Of a stretch of 64,000 nucleotides of DNA, positions 54,627 through 64,000 are shown piece after piece. Origin of the DNA: Scolanthus callimorphus (taxonomy: Eukaryota; Cnidaria; Anthozoa; Actiniaria; Edwardsiidae); contig CM066916.1 in the NCBI GenBank assembly GCA_033964015.1, forward strand, positions 29,963,404 through 30,027,403, in the 5' to 3' direction. Positions within the stretch are counted from its first letter, which is position 1. Every line of letters starts with the position of its first letter. The notes under the pieces were generated by a model. That model did no database searches. It saw only the letters and a program-made list of their open reading frames with translations, and had not been told where the DNA came from. A program made the translations under genes and the position numbers.

Positions 54627-57600
54627 CTATGGACAAATACAAACTCGTTAGACAGACAGTTCAGATGGTTGTAAATATTGCGGGTCACATACAAAACTTT
54701 GCTCCGTGTTCAAAGAAACAATGATATTCTTGCCTTTTTGATCGCTTGTTTACATTTGTGCTTGTGTTTGCTTGCAGGGGCTCACATGGAGCTTTCCTCT
54801 GATATATTTTCTTGATAAGGCATTTTAACAGACCTAGTTATTTTCAGATTGGTATTTGCTCTTGTTTCTATGCCGCTGCGGTCACGTATATTTAGAACAA
54901 CAGTAGCAGAGAACAACAAGAAATCAGTGCTTACACGTGCATATCTGTAAAGCTACTAATAAACAAATTTGATTGTCTAGTAAAACAAATGCTTTACACT
55001 TTAGCGGTAATACCGTTCTAAAGATAACTAGGTCTGTCAAAATGCCTTATCAATAGGGCAATACTAGAGAGGGACGCCCCTATTTATGAGCCCCTATTGC
55101 TTGTTAATGACATCTACACACGCTCATGATTGTAAACTCCAGTGCAGTCTTATGGATAAGTTATATCTCACAACTGTAAACCGCATTTCATTAGATACCT
55201 AATTTAATAAAGGTTGTCCTCAAACTCCTTAATGAATTCATCAAGCTTAAAGAAATCATAGGCGTACAGGAGCTTTGGATTTGCATAGCTCCACTTTTAG
55301 GCGCTGCCTAATCCTCTTCATTACTTACAGGGTTCGGAGTTTGTCGAAGTGCGAGAAGGCGTTCTTGGAAAGTTGATCTATTCTATTGTCAGCCAGATTC
55401 CTGTGATTGATAAAGCAAGGGCGCACATTACTGGATGAGTACGGACAGACCCTTATTGAAACCTGTTGTCAGAACACACACTTCCCACCATATACCTATG
55501 CTACCGTAAAATACTTAGTAGGTATAATAATAAACACCAAACAGCGTCTAGAGCCTTGCGGTTCCTATCTAGTAGTAGTGAATCGAACACACGTGTGGAT
55601 ACGTGATCTCGCCATTTTTCACTGCGTCTCTTCGAATGTTTGCGATCCACTAATCGCGTCTCTGAGCTGAAAGCTTCTCAGTTTGTTCGCCCTGGTGCTT
55701 AATCATACTGGGAATCAAATGAATAGGACAGCTTTGACTCTCTATCAGAACGATTTGAGCATCGAACAACACAGAAAAATCTCCCTATCGTTCAAGGGGT
55801 GCAAGATGGCGGCGTAGTTACGGTTGCTATGGGATCACGTGACCCGTGCAATCCCTCTATTCCATTTGAATTTCTTTCAGGTTTTCCCTAATATATTAAG
55901 TTCATTTTTTTTTGGGAAGAGAAAATATATCAGCTATTTCTGAAAATACTTACAAAGTTTCTAAATGTTTCACTCCTTTGAATGTTTTACTTGTGATCTC
56001 GGTGATGTGATTGCCTTGAAGAGTACTGAAACAAAAAGCAGGAAAACGCTCGACACAAATTCCAGGAAAATGAGGCCAGTTTGTAGTACGAAGCGTTGTT
56101 CAGCATCTTGTGTAAGTCCAGTAAATATCTGCAAGTTCCTTTAGCGTGGAGACAATGTACTGGGCTCAGAATTGGGGATGCTTCCCTGTACGTTGTAATG
56201 TACCATTGGCCACAGTTTTCGTTGAGAGGGTGTGACAACTTATTTAAACAGTACTACTTTGACTGGAAATTCAATAGAAAGTCCAGGAAGAATTCAGAGG
56301 CGAAGAAATCGTAATGAACCCCAGCATGCTATCATTTCCGAACCACATGTTAGGGACGGGTATTAACTGAGGATAAAGCGAAAGAAGTGCCCCGAACCAA
56401 AAGAAGAGAAACTGTTCAGTTGTATTGAAAATTAAGAAATATAGAAGGAGGGCAGGTCCTAAAATATGCAATGATGACAACTATTTTATAATTACTTACA
56501 GGTCCTTCAAACTTTCCATTCCCTGTAGAGACAGCCCTATCGAGGAAATTCGATTGTGAACCAGTTTTCTGAAAAAAAAAAAGGTGGGAGTTTAAGGTAA
56601 AAGGAAAACCATTTGACATAAGCAGGAGCCTCTCACCAGGAGTCTCCATCACTTATTGGTGGGTGTCCGAAGCACAGGAGTAGATGAATCTAATTTTAGA
56701 TGGTAGATTTTGAATCCCGTGAGAATTAGTTGCCATGGTTACAAATAATGTTCCCTCTATCGAAAGAAAGAGGGCGGAAATAGCGCTCCGCACAGATGAC
56801 GTCACACTAATTAAAAAACTCAGACAAGCAAATACACATTTCTCCCATTTTCTCAGTTTTCTCTAAAGAACGATACAAAATGAACTGGTAAACTGGTAGT
56901 TCCACATATTATAGTAGAGCTAGCATGTACTCCTACCCTGGCGTATTTCGAGCGCGATCCTTCTGAATGGGATTTCAGAGGGATTGTTTGTCTGAGTCTC
57001 GTGATCTAATTGTAGAATTTGTGCGCAGCGCTATTAGCGCCGCCATTCAGCCACTGGAAGCGTTGAACCCAACATTCTCTTTCTCAAAGTACCAATTTCC
57101 CGCTTAAACTTATAATCGACCATCTAAAACAGATTCTTCTACTCCTGTGCACATTATAGTGGAGCAGATGGAGGCTCCTGTTGATGGACTCCTGACATGA
57201 GTCCATACTTACAATAGTTGTAGCGATTTGCATTCACTCATGTCGGGAATTCGCTTGATTCTGTTCATGTTCGCGTTGCTGTCGTGAAGAAAAGAAAACT
57301 TAATAGCACTTAATAGTACTTAGCACCTACAAACCTGCGAACAAATTCTGCGAACTCTGAAGTAACAGCCAAGCTTGTTTTAGCAGCTTCATTTGTCTTC
57401 GATCGCACAACTGACATTGAGCAACTACAAACATCTACAAAAGCTACCGGGTTGCTTAGATGTTTGATTTAGGGAACGCTTTGAAAACACAATTAATTAG
57501 CCAGTGCAGAGTTAGCAGAATTATGAAAACTGCAGGAAAAACGTTTCAATCTCTGCTTTTTTTGTTCTTCGAATACCGTGTGAACTTATATTTCACTTTG

Positions 57601-60600
57601 GACATTGCTGTTCCGCCAATCAAACTATCTGAGCCAATGAAACTCTTGCCATGTTTCGCCTAGTGCATTCAAACTTGGCTTCCCTGTGAACGACAACGTC
57701 GCGACGGAAAGCCAGGCGACTGCACTTGGCGAAACAGGGCAATAATCTGATTGGCTCATAAGATTTGACTGGCGGGACAGCAAAGGCAATTTGGAAAATA
57801 AACGCGGGTCGCGATGCAACGATGTTATGTGTAAATCATACTTACAAATCGAATAACTTTGGGAACATGCGACAAAATCCCTCTGGTATATGTTCAATAA
57901 AATTGGCTTCTAGAACTCTAAAAATCAAAATACAAACACACGCCATATATTATACTGAAACTATAAATTCAAATTTTTGCCTGATAGATAATAAGTAGTT
58001 TCAGTTTAAAGTACTTACAGAATTTCCAGAGAGTTTGTACCCGTCAAATTGGGAAACTGCTTTAATTTTACATTCATCAGTGGCCTGAAACAATATTTCG
58101 ATCAAATTTCTATCAATATAAACACACTTGCGAAAATGTGCCTTTAGACTGCAAATTTTAATAAAGCTGGTAGCTTACAACGCCAGATAGCTTTTCTGCG
58201 CAGCATACTTTCGAGCATGGATTGATGGTTTCTGTTTTGCTAAAATCACGCGAACAAATCAATTTGCTTCTCCCGTTTCATCACAATGTAGTTCCCTGAC
58301 TTTCGCCTCGATGAAAACCAGACGGCTATTCTAACCAAATAAGTGCATATAGACACTGGCGCACACGCGTACAAGAAAAGAAATGAGATGCTATTCGATC
58401 TGTGTGTGACCATAGGCCTCACATGCTACTGAAAAAAGTTTGAAAAATAGCCGAATTGTTTAAAAAATGTCTTAAATATTTATAGAAACAAATACCAATG
58501 GCTTGAAGTTCAGACCCAAATTGTCCCCTCAAAACCGAGAATCTACTCACATATACACACCAGTTGCGGGTTGTTCAAAGGTGGATTAAATTTAAACCAG
58601 GTTTAGTTCTGAACAAAACCATCGAGTCACCATGGTAATTAATCCTGGATTAGTGCTAAACCACTTTCGAGCAACCGAACCCAGATCATAAAGTAAGTAT
58701 TCTTTATTTGTTTCTATAGATATTTAAGGCATTTTTCAAACAATTCGGCTATTTTTCAAACTTTTTCCAGTAGCCTGTGAGATCTATGGTGTGACTTGCG
58801 TAGCAACGCCTTTGAATAGACCTCTTTACCTTGGACGTAATGTTGTCCCATTTCAGATCACGTGTCATTCCCATGAGTATTCTTTATTTCTTCTTCCGCG
58901 CTAGCTACGCACCGAAAGATATATGAATATGGAAGCACCCCAAACAAAAGAAAGATTATTCAAATGAATGCCACGTGAGTGAAATGGGACGACATTATGC
59001 CCAAGGTAAAGAGGTCGAAACCTTAAAAAGCTACACAGTGTTTGTTATTAGTACTTACAGTCTTCTTAGAAGTGGAAGCTGCGTAAACGCATTGTGCTGA
59101 ACTTTCTCCAGTTTCTCCCATGTCAGTGAGCTGAAATTATAACAAAGAGAAAATTGAGTGCTACAGGTTACACCATCAGCATACATGTATTTGTCGGAAA
59201 CGACTTCTTGGTTACGCCAATAATGTTTATAAGAACGTGAAAACTGAGATTTGCAAGCTGAGATTGTGATCCAAATTGAAATTCCAGTCCGCAATCGAGT
59301 CTACCGTTGACCATATTGTCTTCTCTTTTTCTTATATGCTGTTTTAACAGAATATGAAATTTCCGAAGGACACAAAGGCGATATACAACTTCGCAATGGA
59401 CTTACATTTCAGTCAAATTTGTTAGCCCTTTGAAGGCAAAATCCTTGATAACTTTGATTGGGTTTCCATCCAGCGATCTGCGAAGAACAACATTGCGTAC
59501 GTGAAATTAAGATCCCGGTATGGAAAATGACATGGTAATTTTTCATGTAACAGCCGCCCATGGCCAAGCAGCGGTCTGTGAAAATTTACAAAGCGATAAA
59601 AATTGTTTCGGAAAAATATTATGCAATTAGAACTTACAGTTGTTGCAATCTTTTGAGGGATTTGATAGCTGTCGTTGGGATTGACCTTAATCTGTTTCCT
59701 CGGAGATTTCTGTGATAACAAAGAAGTCATAGATTAAAAAAAGCCTCGTTCTAACTTAATCAGATGGTGAAAAAATGATGAGTCATGGGATTGTTTTACT
59801 TACAATTGTACAAGTTCAGGGAGACCAGCAAAAGCATCCTCTTCTATCTCTGTTATTCCATTAGCGGCGAGTTTCCTGCAAAGGTATACACACAAGTATA
59901 AACTTTAATAAGCGCTTTTCACTAAATAAAAGTTGAAACCACCAAGCTTTTATGACAAAGACAAATGGAGGCTAAGGCCTGGTTCATACGTCGTGCTTTT
60001 GCCGTGTCGAACTTAATAGCCTATTTGGGTCGACCAAAATGCATTAGGATCGGCGTTAAGGCCTAATTCAAACGTCGTGCCGATTGTCGTGCCAAATCAA
60101 CAAAACCCTCATTTTTTTGGTCACCAATTACCCGGAAGAAGAAAAACACTCCCAAATATGAAATTCGGCAAAGACAGGAAATTTCAGCCAAAATGCGCCC
60201 CACAAGTCAGGATGCCCACAAGTCTGTCAATCGCGCGCGCTGCCAGACTGACGTCATTTACGAAGAGCGCGCGCGTCGTTTTTCAGCCTCTTTCAAACAA
60301 ATTTTTGCCGTGCTCCTTTTGCCGTGCGGCACGACTGGCACGGCCGTGCTGAACTTAATTCAGTCGTGCCGAACTTTATTGATTCAGACGTGAAGCTTCT
60401 CATGTGCAAATTACAAACTATTAGGTTCGACACGGCAGAAGCGCGACGTATGAACTGGGCCTAAGAGGAGAGAATTTTTGTGTTCCCGTGAGATGGGGCG
60501 TACCCATTTAAGAAACGAGTCAAAATCTGATTGGTTGGTGTGGTAAGTAATAGTGCAGATATAGCTGAACTTTTTTCGACTTTGTTAAACATCTTCATCC

Positions 60601-63495
60601 CAAAAAGGGTCACAAGCCCCAGGATTACACCCCTGGTTGTGTCCTTGGTATAAAACAGCACACGTCAAATTATCCCGTGCTACTTACAGTTCGACAAGTT
60701 GTTTAAGCGTCTTGAATGCATTTCGGGGCAGTTTAGTTATACTGTTATTATGGAGATTCCTAAGAACAACAAAACAAATATTTAATTTTCCCTAATGCCT
60801 ACTTTAGCCACGAAGGAGAGTTCTGGAGAGGTACTTGGATAACTCGTAACAGCACTCCAAGGAGACTGACAACCTGAGGTCCACAGTGCACAGCTTTTAC
60901 CCCCTTCCTCTTTTCAGAGCTCCAGGTGAAAGGAATTCAAAGCTATAAGCAAGCTACTCGGAACAGAGAAACGTCGATACGGTTGGTCGGTCCGGGGGAC
61001 ATCTACAAATAGGGGGCCTTGCAAAGGGGGTACCGTACGCACAGTGTGCCGTACACAAACACACTGTGCCACCGAGCCGTATCTTCAAATTGATGGATAT
61101 CTTCAACTTGAATTTCAGCCTAGCAACATATCGAGCCGGAGAAAGCATCCATTTCGATCATCTGAATTAGGGAATGTTGTGCTATATTTTCGATTGAATT
61201 TGGCAAAAAAAAATTATAAAACTTTGTTTTCAGGTGGTGAGTTCGATATTTATACATGTAATTCGTCTTCTAATATCAAATGAATACAATAATAATAAAA
61301 ATAATAACAATCAAGAGTGGATTACCAAGAGTTTCCATATTTACTATGTACGCCCGAATCACAGTCAGAAAAGTGCCTATTTTTAGAACTAGGATTCCCG
61401 CAAAAATTCGTCATCCACAGGGCTCCCACTTTCTCGCCACGCAAACAGTTTTGAGATCCAGCCTAAAATTAAATCGCAGATCAATCGAAAAATCTTTAAA
61501 GTCGCAATGATAAGGTAGGACATTCTCTATTTGTTGTGTATTGGGTATACGAGCATTCGAACCTGAGCATTCGAATACTTTCGCGCGCGAAATTCAAATC
61601 TAAAAATAGACACTTTTCTGACTGTGATGTTGACAAATACGGTACGAAAGATTCTAACTCTTGTTAATCCACTCTTGCAACAATCTAATAACAAACGAGT
61701 GGCTACGTGCAATATGCAATGCAATGCAATGCAATGCAATGCAATGCAATGCAATGCAATGCAATTGGGAGACAAGTTGCGCGGCCATTGTAGCGCGTAA
61801 CACCCTCTGCAACGTTGCGAGACAGGTTGCTGCAACCGTTGCAGCAAGTAGGATACGATTCTACTTCTCGCAACGGATTGCAGCAAATTGTCTCGCATTG
61901 CATCAGCGTGTAACAGCGAATCTTGCAACATGTCTCGCAATTTTGTTCCAAGAAGTCCTCTCGGGCTTCTTTGCGCATATGTGTTCTGTATCAAAATGGC
62001 GCCGGGCTGGACGACTTCGAAATTGGCGCGCAAATAGTAAGAAGTTTGATACTTGCGAGCGACCATCTGACTTACAAGTGCTGTAGTTTTGGTAAAGACT
62101 GTAAACCATACGGGACAGCCGTCAGCCGATTGTAGTCTAAAAACCTGCAACGCAGAGAAGAACTCGATTATTTCTTCAATGAGTGATACTCAGTACTCAA
62201 AACGAAACACGGTGTAGTTCACACTGAGCACCATATGTTTTAGCCTGAAATTTCAGTCATCCCTTCGCTCTTGATCGTAATTACTGACACGAAATCTGTC
62301 AGTAGAATGTGATTGGTTGTTTCCAATAAGCCTTCTCAGTAACACGTGCAGGTGAGCGTTTCCATGACAACGCACGCTCCTCTCGAGTAAAAAGTGTCAT
62401 CGAGGCGTGCGTTGTCTTGGAAACTGTGTAAAAAGGGATGGCTGAAATTCAGGCTACATATGTTTTGGAACAGGTAAACTGCCACCACTAACGTTTCCAT
62501 GACAACGCACGCTCCTCTCGAGTAAAAAGTGCCATCGAGGCGTGCGTTGTCTTGGAAACTGTGTAAAAAGGGACGGATGAATTTCAGGCTACATATGTTT
62601 TGGAACAGGTAAACTGCGACCACTGAGGTCAGAGGACTGTTGAGAAATCTCATAATTACATTTATAACCTTACAACAGTTTCGAACACACCTCTACAACT
62701 AGACCTAAACGGACAAGGGAACAAATTTCGGAGACCTCATTTGCGGTGGCGCGACTAAAGCTCTAATTATTTTTGTTTTGAAATGTTTTTTTTCTTTTTT
62801 GCAATCACGGTCGTTTCAGTTTAAGCCGTGAAATAAAATGGTTTCGCAGATACCCACAGCGCCTCCCAAAAATGCAAATTTGAGTAAATATGTAAATGGA
62901 AGAGCTTATAGAACTATGTTTCGGAGATTATTTAACCGTTATTGATGAAAGGTGGGACGGATTTGTCCAAAAAAAGGCCGGCCGAGGATAATGGGACATA
63001 TTTACTGTATGGTGCAAAACGTCTTAGAAGTGTGCATGTTAGAAGAAAAAAAAAAAGCAGAAAGCGATCAAAGAAGCTGCACACTAAAAATTAAAATAAA
63101 AAGCACACTACACCACCAAGCGACAAACAGTCGACAAACAGCTTTTCTTGCATTGTCTGTAACGTATATTAAATAGAGGATGTAATAGAAATGTCTGATA
63201 TCGCTTCATTTTTTTCCTCGGCCAAAGGGCCTGGATCGAGAATTTAAAAATACCACAGGCAGCCCGCGCGGATTAAAGAAAAACGTAAAAGTGAAAGTCC
63301 TTCCAGATGTTAGTAGAAAACTTTAAATCGGGTTACCCAACCCCCACGATGTGTATTGACACTGAGTGTGTTTTGAATTGAAGCGGCCTTGCGCATGCGT
63401 ATAAAGAACGGAGAACAACTTACAAGTACAGCACATTGGGTATTCTTGCTAAGCACCGACGGCGAAGGCTGCTAATCTTGTTGTTTGACAAAAAC
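52937..63495 (-). CDS. LGR-type GPCR (glycoprotein-hormone-receptor family), 5'-incomplete
   Basis: Leucine-rich-repeat GPCR; relatives bind cystine-knot hormones or R-spondins at the cell surface. Exons, in order of transcription: 63495-63424, 60759-60688, 59875-59804, 59709-59638, 59477-59406, 59130-59059, 58084-58019, 57278-57213, 56568-56500, 56025-55954, 55400-55329, 54626-52937. The first eleven (72, 69 or 66 nt) each encode one leucine-rich repeat, e.g. NLHNNSITKLPRNAFKTLKQ, and all begin with one base and end with two bases of a Leu-type codon, so every intron is phase 2. Together they give about 822 residues. Signal peptide and N-terminal cap exons must lie beyond 64000 on this strand. 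By number of repeats it falls between the FSHR/TSHR type (about 9-10) and LGR4-6 (about 17); the hinge looks more like the former. Confidence 0.93.
54776..55095. mobile_element. Inverted-repeat element in the last LGR intron
   Basis: AGGGGCTCACATGG and, inverted, ATTTATGAGCCCCT are the ends; GATAAGGCATTTTAACAGAC with GTCTGTCAAAATGCCTTATC extend inward. Related to 5938-6030. Confidence 0.65.
57605..57784. mobile_element. MITE family 'TGTTCCGCCAATCAAACT', copy 3
   Basis: TTGCTGTTCCGCCAATCAAA and its imperfect inverted partner TTTGACTGGCGGGACAGCAA bracket TTTCGCCTAGTGCA / TGCACTTGGCGAAA. In an LGR intron. Confidence 0.8.
58405..58800. mobile_element. Foldback element with a second palindromic element inside
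   Basis: AGTTTGAAAAATAGCCGAAT and ATTTATAGAAACAAATA on the left pair with TATTTGTTTCTATAGATA and ATTCGGCTATTTTTCAAACT on the right. The middle (about 58570-58675) is itself inverted: GTTGTTCAAAGGTGGATTAA with GTTGCTCGAAAGTGGTTTAG (reverse strand). Confidence 0.75.
58818..59025. mobile_element. MITE with GACCTCTTTACCTTGG ends
   Basis: AGACCTCTTTACCTTGGACG on the left and CAAGGTAAAGAGGTC on the right, with TGTCCCATTTCAGATCACGT paired to ACGTGAGTGAAATGGGAC. It lies just upstream (in + coordinates) of an LRR exon at 59059. Confidence 0.8.
59973..60463. mobile_element. MITE with AGGCCTGGTTCATACGTCGT ends and inner related copy
   Basis: AGGCCTGGTTCATACGTCGT and its inverted partner GACGTATGAACTGGGCCT form the ends, with TGCCGTGTCGAAC/GTTCGACACGGCA next. 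A second, shorter inverted pair (AAGGCCTAATTCAAACGTCG and TGATTCAGACGTGAA) lies inside. In an LGR intron. Confidence 0.75.
61311..61678. mobile_element. Inverted-repeat element with AAGAGTGGATTA ends
   Basis: AAGAGTGGATTACCAAGAG on the left and GTTAATCCACTCTT on the right. ATCACAGTCAGAAAAGTGCC and TAGACACTTTTCTGACTGTG pair inward. Confidence 0.7.
61715..61766. repeat. (GCAAT)n microsatellite
   Basis: About ten copies of GCAAT, followed to about 61945 by sequence rich in GTTGCGAGACAGGTTGC and its inverted words, probably another small element. Confidence 0.9.
62350..62632. repeat. Tandem duplication of a 135-bp hairpin unit
   Basis: Each unit holds GTTTCCATGACAACGCACGC and its inverted partner GCGTGCGTTGTCTTGGAAAC, then TTCAGGCTACATATGTTTTG and GGAACAGGTAAACTGC. 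The two units differ at few positions. Confidence 0.85.
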
Positions 63496-64000
63496 CTACG
63501 CAGGGATTGAAAGATGTAAGAGACGAGACGATTTAACAAAACAACCGTGCGAGTAATGGAACATGCATTATTGTGTTATTACGTGCAGCACACGTGCAAC
63601 ATAGCATATACACATGCAGACATGCGCAAACAAAAATAACATGCAACACGTGCCAAACAAATAACATGCTTTACATTGGAAACATAAACTGGTGCGAATC
63701 CCACATCGTTTTATTGATGGCATTCATCAACGCTACAAGACTTTTACTCGTAGTAACGGACTCTCGAAAGGTGTAAAAAATGGTACTTGTTCAGACAAAT
63801 AAGATGAGTATATACAGATCTAAATAAGTGGTGACATCGAAGACGAATGAGAGTGCATTTTAATTGCGTGTTTTTGTAACAAAGTACTTGTAGTTTGTCT
63901 TGTATTTGGGTAGTGGGAAAAATTACAAGGCTTGCATTTACACGTCTTGGGAGACTTCGCGAAAACGTCAAGTAACCGACGCTGCCGTACAGTCAGTTGA
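63496..64000. other. Right edge, presumed LGR intron
   Basis: AT-rich sequence with CACGTGCAACA-type words. I found no further LRR exon or signal peptide exon here on the minus strand. Confidence 0.5.

Noticed and set aside
61527..62150. 207-codon open frame on the - strand
   Set aside because: It contains the translated (GCAAT)n microsatellite (IALHC repeats) and parts of inverted-repeat elements.

Overview
This is eukaryotic DNA, most likely from an anthozoan cnidarian such as a stony coral. That placement is an inference from gene content (a secreted-type tyrosinase, an animal glycogen synthase, a glycoprotein-hormone-receptor-like LGR), many short exons with GT-AG introns, and very dense miniature inverted-repeat transposable elements (MITEs). 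No bacterial gene organisation, CRISPR array or rRNA was seen.

Left end (1-4.9 kb, + strand): the last exon of a tyrosinase gene (3735-4738) carries both copper sites. A repeat-rich open exon (1-630) packed with TGACGTCA palindromes ends in a splice donor of compatible phase and may be its upstream exon. The presumed intron between them holds a decayed von Willebrand A exon, a tRNA-derived SINE and two inverted-repeat elements.

9.4-27.3 kb (+ strand): a complete glycogen synthase gene reconstructed as 21 exons (2009 nt, or about 669 aa once one missing base is allowed for). It has a 39-nt exon and a 15-nt microexon. One exon has a 1-nt frameshift, probably a sequence error. The C-terminal exon encodes a five-step GSK3 serine ladder with an acidic priming end. 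The 5' part of that exon lies inside a very recent 230-bp tandem duplication, giving a decoy exon with its own acceptor. Intron 12 holds a tandemly expanded MITE and a 5'-truncated non-LTR retrotransposon nested in another inverted-repeat element.

27.3-52.9 kb: mostly non-genic. It contains one possible small N-myristoylated ORF (28.4-28.6 kb, - strand), a clean 758-bp hAT-like element with 8-bp target duplications, nested MITEs, a 1.75-kb minisatellite of 31-bp units with a 648-bp higher-order repeat, and several large palindromes.

52.9-63.5 kb (- strand): an LGR-type GPCR. Eleven leucine-rich-repeat exons, each encoding one repeat and all in the same phase, precede a last exon with the LGR cysteine hinge and the seven-helix domain. 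The signal peptide and first exons lie beyond the right edge.

The three genes show no operon-like or pathway link: pigment/matrix oxidase, glycogen storage and hormone signalling are simply neighbours. The most notable structure is the transposon landscape, which includes within-window filled/empty site pairs, and its effect on the glycogen synthase 3' end. I did not find convincing evidence of a new multi-gene system.
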